A stretch of 64,000 nucleotides of DNA from contig NZ_JASXSI010000006.1 in NCBI RefSeq assembly GCF_030315685.1, positions 180,470 to 244,469 of the forward strand, read 5' to 3'. Under the pieces are notes generated by a model. The model did no database searches, was not told the DNA's origin, and saw only the letters and a list, made by a program, of their open reading frames with translations. Position 1 is the stretch's first letter. Each line of letters starts with the position of its first letter. Origin of the DNA: Gordonia sp. ABSL11-1 (GTDB lineage: Bacteria > Actinomycetota > Actinomycetes > Mycobacteriales > Mycobacteriaceae). The translations under genes and the position numbers were made by a program. Of this stretch, positions 46,468-55,350 are shown piece by piece.

Positions 46468-48081
46468 TCACATCCGGAAGACGCCGTAGCGCGGGTCGGT
46501 GAGCGGGGCGTGGCGGCAGGTCTCGAGCGCGAGGCCGAGGATGGTGCGGGTCTGTGCCGGGTCGATGATGCCGTCGTCCCAGAGTCGTGCGGTCGAGTAG
46601 TAGGCGTCGGACTGGCGCTCGAACTGCTCGCGGATCGGCTCCTTGAAGGCTTCCTCGTCGTCGGTTTCCCACTGTTTGCCGGATCGTTCGATCTGGTTGC
46701 GCCGCACCGTGGCCAGGGTGTCGGCGGCCTGCGGTCCACCCATCACCGAGATACGCGCGTTGGGCCACATCCACAGGAAGCGGGGTGAGTAGGCGCGGCC
46801 ACACATCGAGTAGTTCCCGGCCCCGAACGACCCGCCGACCATCACGGTCAGCTTCGGGACGCGCGCGCAGGCGACGGCATTGACCATCTTGGCACCGTTC
46901 TTCGCGATGCCACCCTCCTCGTACGCGCGGCCCACCATGAACCCGGTGATGTTCTGCAGGAACACCAGCGGTATCCGACGCTGATCGCACAGTTCGATGA
47001 AATGCGCTCCCTTGAGCGCGGATTCACTGAACAGGACTCCGTTGTTGCCGATGAATCCGACCGGATGTCCGTGCACGTGGGCGAAGGCGGTGACCAGGGT
47101 GGTGCCGTAGTTGGCCTTGAACTCCGTGTATTCCCCTGCATCGCTGATGATCTCGATGACCTGCCGGACATCGTAGGGGGTGCGGGAGTCGGTGGGCACC
47201 ACGTCGTACAGGTCGGTCTGCGGCCGCAGCGGAGCCCGTGAACCGACGGTCTCCCACTGGGGTTCGTCACGGGGTCCGAGGGTCCCGACGATCTCACGCA
47301 CCTTGGCGAGGGCCTGTTCGTCGTTGTCGACGAGGTGATCGGTCACCCCGGACACCGATGAGTGCATCGCGCCGCCGCCCAGTTCCTCGGCGGTGACATC
47401 CTCACCGGTCGCCGCCTTCACCAGCGGCGGACCGGCGAGGAAGATCGTCCCCTGATTGCGCACGATGACCGTCTCGTCGCTCATCGCCGGCACGTACGCA
47501 CCACCCGCGGTCGACGACCCGAGGACCGCCGCGATCTGAGGTATGCCCGCGGCACTCATCGTCGCCTGGTTGTAGAAGATCCGCCCGAAGTGGTCGCGGT
47601 CGGGGAACACCTCGTCCTGCTGCAGCAGCATCGCACCACCGGAGTCGACGAGGTAGATGCAGGGCAGCCGGTTGGCCGCAGCGATCTCCTGCGCCCGCAG
47701 GTGCTTCTTCACCGTCATCGGATAGTAGGTGCCGCCGGAGACGGTCGCGTCGTTCGCGATGATCATGCACTCGCGTCCCGCGACCCGACCGACGCCGGCG
47801 ACGACACCCGCCGACGGGACGCGGTCGTCATACATGCCGATCGCGGCGAGCGGCGACACCTCGAGGAACGGCGAACCCACATCGAGAAGCCGGTCGACGC
47901 GGTCCCGGGGCAGCAGCTTGCCCCGGGAGATGTGGCGCTCACGGGCTGTGTCCCCGCCCCCGCGCCCGGCCGTGGCCAGGTGTGCACGGAGCCGGTCGAC
48001 ATTGGCGAGATGGGTTGTCCGGAAGCCGTGTGGCCGATCCGCCGCGGTATCCGGTTCGGTACTGAACGTGCTGGTCACCAT
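46468..48081 (-). CDS. accD1: Acyl-CoA carboxylase beta (carboxyltransferase) subunit, methylcrotonyl-CoA type
   Basis: 537 residues with two crotonase-like lobes. Signatures are [74 protein letters not shown] and [24 protein letters not shown]; the last is typical of methylcrotonyl-/geranyl-CoA carboxylases. It forms the carboxylase with AccA1. First gene of the leucine operon. Its ribosome site (GAAAGG) directly abuts a TetR-type palindrome at 48088-48111, implying repression at the promoter or leader. Confidence 0.93.
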   Translation of the reverse strand: MVTSTFSTEPDTAADRPHGFRTTHLANVDRLRAHLATAGRGGGDTARERHISRGKLLPRDRVDRLLDVGSPFLEVSPLAAIGMYDDRVPSAGVVAGVGRVAGRECMIIANDATVSGGTYYPMTVKKHLRAQEIAAANRLPCIYLVDSGGAMLLQQDEVFPDRDHFGRIFYNQATMSAAGIPQIAAVLGSSTAGGAYVPAMSDETVIVRNQGTIFLAGPPLVKAATGEDVTAEELGGGAMHSSVSGVTDHLVDNDEQALAKVREIVGTLGPRDEPQWETVGSRAPLRPQTDLYDVVPTDSRTPYDVRQVIEIISDAGEYTEFKANYGTTLVTAFAHVHGHPVGFIGNNGVLFSESALKGAHFIELCDQRRIPLVFLQNITGFMVGRAYEEGGIAKNGAKMVNAVACARVPKLTVMVGGSFGAGNYSMCGRAYSPRFLWMWPNARISVMGGPQAADTLATVRRNQIERSGKQWETDDEEAFKEPIREQFERQSDAYYSTARLWDDGIIDPAQTRTILGLALETCRHAPLTDPRYGVFRM

Positions 48082-48087
48082 CGACCT

Positions 48088-48111
48088 TTCAGTTAGTATC
48101 CATTAACTGAA
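48088..48111. promoter_or_regulatory. TetR-type operator upstream of accD1
   Basis: Inverted repeat TTCAGTTA (48088-48095), 8-nt spacer, TAACTGAA (48104-48111), with perfect arms. It begins 7 bp before the accD1 start in the 230-bp gap shared with the divergent oxidoreductase gene. Arms and size suit a TetR dimer. The obvious candidate is the TetR gene at 52221, just beyond the oxidoreductase, as Rv2506 sits beside the matching mycobacterial operon. Confidence 0.6.
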
Positions 48112-48311
48112 TGCAGCGTACGACACGGTCACCGGTGTTGTCACGCCCACGAGCGGCCGCGATCTGATTGTTCCAGCCGACGTGACGTGGGTCACGAGGA
48201 TTCGTTACTGTGGGTGCAGGCCCACCACCCCCGGGCCGAGATAACCGATGCCCGCGAGACCACCACCCACGGTCGCCGCGGACCGACATATGAAGAAGGC
48301 CAGGTGACCCC

Positions 48312-51300
48312 ATGACCCTCGCAGACGACCGTGCCAGACGCACCGGTGCTCCCACAGCCACCGGAACCGCGCCGTTCACCGGCGCCTCGTTCTCGCTCGA
48401 CGACCGCTACACCCGCGAGTCCGGCACCATCTATCTGACCGGTATCCAGGCTCTCGTCCGGATGGTCCGCGATCGGGCCCGCATCGATCGCCGTCAGAAT
48501 CTGCGCACCGCCTCCTTCATCTCCGGGTACGAGGGCTCTCCCCTCGCCGGCTACGACCTGGAGATCGCCCGCCGCCGCGCCTACCTCGACCCGTTCGACA
48601 TCGTTCACCGCCCCGGCCTCAACGAGGAGATCGCCGCGACGTCGGTGATGGGGTCGCAGGTGGCGGCGCAGGTCACCACTCTCGCCCCCGACGGCGACGG
48701 CATGTCCCGCGACGGCGTCGTCGGGTACTGGTACGGGAAGGCGCCCGGTCTCGATCGTGCGACCGATGCTCTGCGGCACGCCAACCTCATCGGCACCCAC
48801 CCGAACGGTGGTGCCGTCGCGTTGGTCGGCGACGACCCCGGCGCGAAGAGCTCGACGGTGCCGTGTGCGTCGGAGATGGCACTCGCCGACCTGTACATGC
48901 CGATCCTGTATCCCGCTGACTCCCAGGACATCCTGGACCTGGGGGTCCATGCTGCGGTGATGAGCCGGATCAGCGGTCTGTGGACGTCGATGAAGGTGGC
49001 CGCACACGTCGCCGACGGCGCGTCGACCGCCACCGTCGACCCGACGCGGATCATGCCCGTGTACGGCGATCTCGGCCGCAGCCCGCACGTGCCGAGTGGG
49101 CGGCTGCTCGGCTCGAATCTGATGGAGCTCGAACAGAACCAGCTGACCATCCGACTGCCCCGCGCCCTCGAGTACGCCCGTCTGAACGGCCTGAACAGAA
49201 TCGTCGTCTCGAGTCCGGACGACCGCATCGGCATCGTCGCCTCCGGCAAGACCTACCTCGACCTCCGGGAATCCCTGCGGCTCATCGGCATCGACGACGC
49301 CGATCTCCACCGGCTCGGCATCCGCATCCTCAAGCTCGGGATGGTCTATCCGCTCGAGCGTGACATCCTCGACCGCTTCATGTTCGACACCGCCACCGGC
49401 GATCTCCACGAGGTGATCGTCGTCGAGGAGAAGCGCGATTTCATCGAGACGATGATGCGCGACATCCTGTTCCGGCATCCGCGGGCCCCGCGGATCGTCG
49501 GCAAGACCAACGAGGACGGCTCCACGTTGTTCTCCCGGTTCGGCGAGCTCGACGTCGACGCGGTGTCGCGCGGGCTGGCGAACCGCCTCGCCCGTCATCA
49601 CCATGTCGATGCCGCGCAAAACTGGCTGGATCGCAAGTCGCGGCGCCGCACCCGGATCGAGCTCCCCTTGGCCGTGCGGACACCCTATTTCTGTTCGGGA
49701 TGTCCACACAACAGCTCCACCAAGGTCTCCGATGACACGCTGGTCGGCGCCGGGATCGGCTGCCACGCCATGGTCTTGCTGATGGATCCACGCCAGGTCG
49801 GCGATGTCGCCGGAGTGACCCAGATGGGCGGCGAGGGTGCGCAGTGGATCGGCATGGCACCGTTTGTCACCGCAGATCACTTCGTCCAGAACGTCGGCGA
49901 CGGTACGTTCATGCACTCGGCGTCGCTGGCGTTGCGAGCGGCCGTCGCCTCCGGTGAGAACATCACCTACAAGTTGCTCTTCAACGGCACCGTGGCGATG
50001 ACCGGCGGGCAGGACCCGGTGGGAGCGATGGATCTGCCGAGGCTGACGTCGCTGCTGCTCGACGAGGGTGTGGAGCGGATCGTGGTGACCTCCGACGACC
50101 CCGCACGCACCAGGTCGCTGAGATTGCCGACTGGGATCCAGGTGCGTCACCGGGACGAAATGCTGGATGTCCAAGGCGAACTGGCGCACGTTCGCGGAGT
50201 GACGGTGCTCGTCCACGACCAGCACTGCGCCGCCGAGAAGCGCCGTAAGCGCAAGCGCGGCACCATGGAGGCCCCGACGACTCGGGTGGTCATCAACGAG
50301 CGGATCTGCGAGGGATGCGGTGACTGCGGTGAGAAGTCCAACTGTCTGTCTGTGCATCCCGTCCCGACCGAGTTCGGCCGGAAGACACAGATCGACCAGA
50401 GTTCGTGCAATCTCGACTTCTCCTGCCTGAAGGGCGACTGTCCGTCCTTCGTCACGGTCACTCCTGGCACGCGCCGTCGCCACGTCCGAGCCGACGACAT
50501 CGCCGACTCGGTCCTGCCCGTTCCGTCCGTACCCGCCGTGGACCGCTCGTTCTCGTTGCGTGTCACCGGCATCGGCGGCACCGGCGTGGTGACGGTGTCC
50601 CAGGTCCTGGCCACCGCGGCGGTTCTCGACGGCCGTGCCGCGCGCACGGTCGACATGACCGGGCTCGCCCAGAAGGGCGGGGCCGTCGTCAGCGACGTCA
50701 AGGTGACGACGGGTGCGCTCGAGCAGGCAGGCAAGGTCGCCTCGGACGACTGCGACCTCTACCTGGTGTGCGACCCGCTCGTCGGGACCGACCCGGTCAA
50801 CCTGAAGGTCGCCGCGCCGGAGAAGACGGTCGCCGTGGTGTCCACCACGGAGATCCCCACCGGCGCCATGGTCATCGACACCTCGGTCGGTTTCCCGGCG
50901 CAGGCACAGGTGCATTCCGCCATCGACGCGAAGGTGTCCCGCGCCGTGTATCTCGATCCAGGGGCGTTGTCGACGGACCTGTTCGGCGACGAGCAGTACG
51001 CCAACATGCTGATGGTCGGTGCGGCGTATCAGTCCGGGGCGCTGGCGATCTCAGCGTCGAGCATCGAACATGCCATCGAACTGAACGGGGTGGCCGTCGA
51101 GGCGAATGTCCAGGCATTCCGGCGAGGGCGACAGGTCGTCGTCGATCCCGAGGCCGTGACGAGCACGCTCCGGGATCTGCACGGTGCGTCGTCCGCCGAG
51201 ATCGTGCCGAGTGATCGTGCGGTGGCGGCGGTGTCGTCGCTCGACGTCGACGATGATCTGGCACGTACCATCACCATCCGATACGACGAACTGATCGCCT

Positions 51301-51875
51301 ACGCCGACGAGCTTTATGCGAGTGAGTATCTCGACGTCGTCTCGCGGGTCCATCACAGTGCTCACGGCGACGCACTGACCGACGCGGTGGCTCGCAACCT
51401 CCACAAACTGATGGCCTACAAGGACGAATACGAGGTGGCTCGACTGACTCAGGACCCGGGGTTCGCCGCGACGATCGCCGAGCAGTTCGGCGACGACGCC
51501 ACGGTGGCGGTACGACTGCATCCCCCGGCACTGCGCAGCATGGGAATGCGGGAGAAGATGTCACTCGGCGCCTGGGCAGACCGTCCGCTGTCGGCGCTCG
51601 CGAAGATGAAGCGTCTGCGTGGCACGAAGCTGGACCCGTTCGGCCGCAGCGAGATCCGTCGAACAGAGCGCGCACTCATCGTCGAGTACCGCGAGTTGGT
51701 CGGCACGATCCTGACGGCACTGTCGAGCGGACGCATCGGCGTCGAGCAGATCCCGGCGGCGGTCGCGCTCGCCGACATGCCGGACATGGTGCGCGGCTAC
51801 GAGCACGTCAAGATGGCCAGCGTCGAGCGGTACCGCGAGGAGGTCGCGAGGCAGCGGGCAGCGCTCGGGCTCTGA
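48312..51875 (+). CDS. Indolepyruvate ferredoxin oxidoreductase, fused alpha-beta (2-oxoacid:ferredoxin oxidoreductase)
   Basis: 1187 residues in one chain: thiamine-diphosphate domains in the first 640 (GYEGSPLAGYD near the start; CSGCPHN then GIGCHAM and GGEGAQWIG in the TPP site), an iron-sulfur region (C666-xx-C669-xx-C672-x5-C678 and C699-x5-C705-x4-C710), then the gamma domain from about 735 (VTGIGGTGVVTVSQVLATAA). It oxidatively decarboxylates 2-oxoacids to acyl-CoA using ferredoxin. Aryl-pyruvates are the classical substrates, but divergence from the leucine operon suggests it may make isovaleryl-CoA from 2-oxoisocaproate (inference). The only plausible gene on this strand despite a long antisense frame. 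Confidence 0.92.
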   Translation: MTLADDRARRTGAPTATGTAPFTGASFSLDDRYTRESGTIYLTGIQALVRMVRDRARIDRRQNLRTASFISGYEGSPLAGYDLEIARRRAYLDPFDIVHRPGLNEEIAATSVMGSQVAAQVTTLAPDGDGMSRDGVVGYWYGKAPGLDRATDALRHANLIGTHPNGGAVALVGDDPGAKSSTVPCASEMALADLYMPILYPADSQDILDLGVHAAVMSRISGLWTSMKVAAHVADGASTATVDPTRIMPVYGDLGRSPHVPSGRLLGSNLMELEQNQLTIRLPRALEYARLNGLNRIVVSSPDDRIGIVASGKTYLDLRESLRLIGIDDADLHRLGIRILKLGMVYPLERDILDRFMFDTATGDLHEVIVVEEKRDFIETMMRDILFRHPRAPRIVGKTNEDGSTLFSRFGELDVDAVSRGLANRLARHHHVDAAQNWLDRKSRRRTRIELPLAVRTPYFCSGCPHNSSTKVSDDTLVGAGIGCHAMVLLMDPRQVGDVAGVTQMGGEGAQWIGMAPFVTADHFVQNVGDGTFMHSASLALRAAVASGENITYKLLFNGTVAMTGGQDPVGAMDLPRLTSLLLDEGVERIVVTSDDPARTRSLRLPTGIQVRHRDEMLDVQGELAHVRGVTVLVHDQHCAAEKRRKRKRGTMEAPTTRVVINERICEGCGDCGEKSNCLSVHPVPTEFGRKTQIDQSSCNLDFSCLKGDCPSFVTVTPGTRRRHVRADDIADSVLPVPSVPAVDRSFSLRVTGIGGTGVVTVSQVLATAAVLDGRAARTVDMTGLAQKGGAVVSDVKVTTGALEQAGKVASDDCDLYLVCDPLVGTDPVNLKVAAPEKTVAVVSTTEIPTGAMVIDTSVGFPAQAQVHSAIDAKVSRAVYLDPGALSTDLFGDEQYANMLMVGAAYQSGALAISASSIEHAIELNGVAVEANVQAFRRGRQVVVDPEAVTSTLRDLHGASSAEIVPSDRAVAAVSSLDVDDDLARTITIRYDELIAYADELYASEYLDVVSRVHHSAHGDALTDAVARNLHKLMAYKDEYEVARLTQDPGFAATIAEQFGDDATVAVRLHPPALRSMGMREKMSLGAWADRPLSALAKMKRLRGTKLDPFGRSEIRRTERALIVEYRELVGTILTALSSGRIGVEQIPAAVALADMPDMVRGYEHVKMASVERYREEVARQRAALGL

Positions 51876-51881
51876 CCCGGG

Positions 51882-52203
51882 TGGTCTCGATACGCACTCA
51901 CTCCGTTCGCGCTACTCGACCATCGGTGTGGTCACGTCCCGCCGCTGAGCGAATAGCGGTGTGCGGTCACGCCCCGGCGCTTGTCGACCGGTTTCCGCAT
52001 CAGGGTCACCTGAGAGCGGAGGAGAGTGGATAATCCACTTTCCTCCGCGCTGACGTGACCCTCATGCGGGGTCTCGGTCGTCTCGACGAAAGTCGTGATT
52101 GATCACGCCCCGCCGCTGAGCGAGCAGCGGTGTGGGTTCACGTCCCGGCGTTTGCCCCCGCTGGTCGAGTAGCTCGCGAGGACGAGCGAGCGTATCGAGA
52201 CCA
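51882..52203. repeat. Nested dispersed-repeat (REP/BIME-like) block
   Basis: No gene lies in this 345-bp convergent gap. Its outer ends are inverted: 51882-51922 starts TGGTCTCGATACGC and ends GCTACTCGACCA, and 52162-52203 is the same on the other strand with a different middle. Inside, a unit CGCCGCTGAGCGA-N-AGCGGTGTG occurs twice as a direct repeat (about 51939-51963 and 52112-52136). At the centre sits a long hairpin (51995-52069). Such composite blocks occur in many copies in Gordonia-type genomes (family knowledge, not checked here). Confidence 0.8.
51995..52069. terminator. Large two-level hairpin, probable bidirectional terminator
   Basis: Outer stem: CCGCATCAGGGTCAC (51995-52009) with GTGACCCTCATGCGG (52055-52069), 14 of 15 paired. 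Inner stem: CGGAGGAGAGTGGAT (52017-52031) with ATCCACTTTCCTCCG (52033-52047), one G-T pair, single-base loop. It lies between the convergent oxidoreductase and TetR genes. Confidence 0.6.
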
Positions 52204-52220
52204 CTGCCGCGTAAGCGGAT

Positions 52221-52841
52221 CTATCGCGCCGCCAACAGCGCCGACCACGCCATCGCCGACAGCACCGATCGCAGTTCGGTCTCCGAGAACGGCGGCAGTC
52301 GTGGGGACGAGTTCAGCAGACCGAAGGCGGCGTGTACGCGGACGCGTGCCTCCTCGCGCGAGAGGCCGGTGTCGTCGGCGACGGCGACGGCGAGCAGCAC
52401 GTCGACCCACTGTTCGACGTAACGCCGCTGCAGCGAACGCACCTGGTGATTCGCTGCCGGCGTCATCGAGGAGAGGTCCCGATCCTGGACCGCGATGAGA
52501 TCCGGTTTGGTGACCAGCACGTCGATGTGAAAACGGATGAGATCACGGAGCGTCGGCGCGGGGCCGGCTCCTCGGTCGACGACCTCAGCCCCTCCGTCGT
52601 GCAGCCGCTGGCTGATGTCGACGAGCATCTGGTCGAGCAGGTCGGTCTTCGACGCGAAGTGCCGGTACATCGCCGGGCCGCTCACGCCGACAGCCCGGCC
52701 GATGTCCTCGAGGGTGACTCCGGCGAAGCCGCGCTCGGCCATCAGGCGGGCGGCGGCCACCAGCAGCTCGGCCCGGCGCGCCGCCTTGGCCTGCCCGCGA
52801 CGCGTGCGGGCGGCCGGTTCGGGCGCAGGCGAAGTGGTCAT
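52221..52841 (-). CDS. TetR-family transcriptional regulator
   Basis: 206 residues. The N-terminal helix-turn-helix spans about 20-66: ELLVAAARLMAERGFAGVTLEDIGRAVGVSGPAMYRHFASKTDLLDQML. The C-terminal ligand domain is all-helical (about 80-206). ATG 52841. It lies one gene away from the leucine operon promoter and is the likely binder of the 48088-48111 palindrome, probably sensing an acyl-CoA intermediate. It also precedes a nitroreductase in reverse order, but there is no evidence that it controls that gene. Confidence 0.9.
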   Translation of the reverse strand: MTTSPAPEPAARTRRGQAKAARRAELLVAAARLMAERGFAGVTLEDIGRAVGVSGPAMYRHFASKTDLLDQMLVDISQRLHDGGAEVVDRGAGPAPTLRDLIRFHIDVLVTKPDLIAVQDRDLSSMTPAANHQVRSLQRRYVEQWVDVLLAVAVADDTGLSREEARVRVHAAFGLLNSSPRLPPFSETELRSVLSAMAWSALLAAR

Positions 52842-52893
52842 CGTGATGTGGGACTCTACCGCCGTCGGGGCCGGGCTCGGCGTCGCCCGGTGA

Positions 52894-53514
52894 TCACCAG
52901 CCGTTGATGTGCACGATGTCGTCGAGCGGCTTGCGGCCGGCAGGCTTGAAGTCGGTCCCCTTCGTGTAGGCCACGGGGAGGAGAACGCCCTGATGAACCG
53001 ACGACGGGATACCGAGGATCTCGGCGACTTCCTGTTCGTACGTCAGGTGCAGCGTCGTCCATGCCGACCCCAGTCCACGTGCCCGCAGTGCGAGTTGGAG
53101 ACTCCACGCACCGGGGAGCAACGAACCCCACACGCCGGCCTGGTTACCGGCAGGCAGCTCGCCACCGGTGTGGATCGCGCCGATCACCAGCACCGGAACC
53201 TGCGCCATCGTGTCGGCGAGGTACTGGGCACTCGACGCGACACGGCGTGCGGTGTCGTCGGCGCGCTCCTGACCGGCCGAGTACGAGGCGAACGACTTGG
53301 CGTAGAGGTCGGCGACCTTCTGCTTGATCTCCGGATCGGTCAGGACGATCCAGTGCCAGGTCTGGCTGTTGCTGCCCGTCGGAGCCTGCAGCGCCACCTC
53401 GAGCGCTTCCTCGACGATCTCCAACGGCACCGGACGTTCCAGGTCGAGGCGCTTGCGCACGGAGCGGGTTGTCGTGAGGAGCCGGTCGGGGTCGAGGGGC
53501 AAGAGGTCAGTCAT
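52894..53514 (-). CDS. Nitroreductase-family FMN oxidoreductase
   Basis: 206 residues. Family features: RSVRKRLDLERPVP near the N-terminus (FMN phosphate Arg), QAPTGSNSQTWHWIVLTD, GSLLPGAWSLQLALRARGLGSAWTTLHL and the end GRKPLDDIVHINGW (KPLD...V). NAD(P)H-dependent flavoenzymes of this group reduce nitro compounds, quinones or flavins. ATG 53514 has GGAG at about -7; an ATG three codons earlier (53523) is possible. Isolated on the minus strand between TetR and the methionine transporter. Confidence 0.88.
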   Translation of the reverse strand: MTDLLPLDPDRLLTTTRSVRKRLDLERPVPLEIVEEALEVALQAPTGSNSQTWHWIVLTDPEIKQKVADLYAKSFASYSAGQERADDTARRVASSAQYLADTMAQVPVLVIGAIHTGGELPAGNQAGVWGSLLPGAWSLQLALRARGLGSAWTTLHLTYEQEVAEILGIPSSVHQGVLLPVAYTKGTDFKPAGRKPLDDIVHINGW

Positions 53515-53572
53515 GAACTCCATCCTGCCCACCCGCCGAGACGCCGCCAAACACCCACGTGAGGCGGCACGA

Positions 53573-54274
53573 TCACCGGTACCGCGCCTTGCGTGCCAAC
53601 CAGTTGCCGAAGTACTGGCCCACCTGCACCAGGATCACCAGCAGCGCGATCACGACCACGGTGAGCTTCCAATCGAACTGTTGATATCCGTACTGGAACG
53701 CGAAGTCGCCGAGACCGCCACCGCCGACGTAGCCGGCCATCGCCGACATGTCGACGATCGCCACGAAGATGAACGTGTAGCCGAGGACCAGTGGCGCGAA
53801 TCCCTCCGGCACGACCACGGTCAGCAGCGTGCGCAGGCGGCTCGCACCCGACGCCCGCGCGGCCTCCACCACACCCGGATCGACCGCGACCAGACTCTGC
53901 TCGACGACCCGTCCGATGACGAACATCGCCATCAGGGTCATCGGGAAGATCGCGGCCTCGGTACCGATCCGGGTACCCATCACCGCCTTGGTCAGCGGAG
54001 CGATGGCCGTGATGAAGATGATGAACGGGATCGGTCGGATGATGTTGACGGCGATGTTGAGTCCGTTGAAAATCCACGCGTTAGACCACAGATTCCCGGG
54101 GCTGGTCGCATACAGCACCACGCCGATCACCAAGCCCGCCACACCGCCGATCACCAGGGTGAACCCGACGAGTGCCAGCGTCTCCCAGATCGCCTCGACG
54201 AGAACCGGCCGCAGCGGCTCTGAGAACACCCGCAGGAAACCGTCATCCGCCGCGAGGATCGTCGTCGCGCCCAT
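53573..54274 (-). CDS. metI: D-/L-methionine ABC importer permease
   Basis: A 233-residue permease with five membrane helices. The EAA loop reads EAARASGASRLRTLLTVVVPEGFAP. IIRPIPFIIFITAIAPLTKAVMGTRIGTEAAIFPMTLMA is the conserved MetI block. The ATG overlaps the metN stop by one base (TGATG). It forms the MetNI complex that imports methionine delivered by the MetQ lipoprotein. Last gene of the metQNI operon. Confidence 0.94.
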   Translation of the reverse strand: MGATTILAADDGFLRVFSEPLRPVLVEAIWETLALVGFTLVIGGVAGLVIGVVLYATSPGNLWSNAWIFNGLNIAVNIIRPIPFIIFITAIAPLTKAVMGTRIGTEAAIFPMTLMAMFVIGRVVEQSLVAVDPGVVEAARASGASRLRTLLTVVVPEGFAPLVLGYTFIFVAIVDMSAMAGYVGGGGLGDFAFQYGYQQFDWKLTVVVIALLVILVQVGQYFGNWLARKARYR

Positions 54275-55350
54275 CAGGGTACCTCCCCTTCGGTCGTGGC
54301 CTCAGTGCCGGCGTCCGGGTCGTGGATCACGACGCCGGGTCGGGCCGCCACGGCGGCCAGGACGGACTCCACGGCGTCGTCGTGACCCGTGAGCAGGAAC
54401 GTCAGCGCACCGAACGGACGTCCGGCGAGTTCGGCTATGCCCCCGTGGATCACGGTGGCCGACACGTCGTGATGTGCAGCAGCGGTGGTGATCTCGATCT
54501 GCGGCGTGGGATCGTCGCGCACCGGGACGGTGATGAGCCTGCCCGGGTGTCGACGGCTCAGTTCGCCGAGCACATCGCGATCCGGGACGCCCGCCACCGC
54601 GTACTGGACCAGCCCACGGGTCACGTCCGATGTCGGTTCGGAGAACACCTGATACACGTCGCCGCGATCTACGAGCGCACCCTGATCCAGGACGGCCACG
54701 GAGTGGCAGATCTCGCGGACCACATCCATCTCATGCGTGATGACGACGATGGTAGTGCCCAGTTCCTCGTTGATGCGGCGAAGCAGACGTAGTGTCTCGG
54801 CCGTCGTCTGTGGATCGAGCGCACTCGTGGCCTCGTCGGCGATGAGGATCGACGGCGACGTCGCGAGGGCGCGCGCGATGCCGACACGCTGCTTCTGCCC
54901 ACCGGACAGCGACGCGGGCCGGGCATCGGCCTTGTCTGCGATCCCGACGAAGTCGAGCAGTTCGGCCACGCGCTCGATACGCTGCGCCTTCGGCACCCCG
55001 GACACGCGGAGGCCGAAGCCGACGTTCCCCGCGACCGTTCTCGACGCGAACAGATTGAACTGTTGGAAGATCATGCCGATGTCGGTGCGCAGCCGATTGA
55101 GCTCCCTCTCCGAGGCTCCCGTGTGGTCGCGACCGTGGACGAGCACCCGCCCCGAGGTCGGGGCCTCGAGACCGTTGATCAGGCGGGCGAGCGTGGACTT
55201 GCCGGCACCCGACGGGCCGATGATCCCGATGATCTCCCCGGATGCGACGGTCAGTCCGACACCGGCGAGTGCCGGGCGTCCGCTCTTCCCGAAATCCTTC
55301 CCGACGTTGTCGAACTCGACTGCCGTCGGCGCGACGGTGTGGTCAGCCAC
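54274..55350 (-). CDS. metN: Methionine ABC importer ATPase
   Basis: 358 residues. Walker A is GPSGAGKS (45-52), the signature LSGGQKQR begins at 148, Walker B is LIADEATSALDPQTT. The C-terminal 80 residues (about 275-350) form the NIL domain that binds methionine and gives feedback inhibition in MetN. The GTG start at 55350 (VADHTVAPTAVEF) overlaps the metQ end by 8 bp; the longer open frame upstream is a shadow of metQ. Coupled to metI. Confidence 0.93.
   Translation of the reverse strand: MADHTVAPTAVEFDNVGKDFGKSGRPALAGVGLTVASGEIIGIIGPSGAGKSTLARLINGLEAPTSGRVLVHGRDHTGASERELNRLRTDIGMIFQQFNLFASRTVAGNVGFGLRVSGVPKAQRIERVAELLDFVGIADKADARPASLSGGQKQRVGIARALATSPSILIADEATSALDPQTTAETLRLLRRINEELGTTIVVITHEMDVVREICHSVAVLDQGALVDRGDVYQVFSEPTSDVTRGLVQYAVAGVPDRDVLGELSRRHPGRLITVPVRDDPTPQIEITTAAAHHDVSATVIHGGIAELAGRPFGALTFLLTGHDDAVESVLAAVAARPGVVIHDPDAGTEATTEGEVP

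Noticed and set aside
44450..46489. A 679-codon open frame on the plus strand
   Set aside because: It is exactly antisense to accA1, a complete biotin carboxylase. High GC removes stops from the opposite frame. The translation has no family motifs.
48192..50915. A 907-codon open frame on the minus strand
   Set aside because: Antisense to the fused ferredoxin oxidoreductase; His/Arg/Asp-rich translation without domains and no ribosome site.
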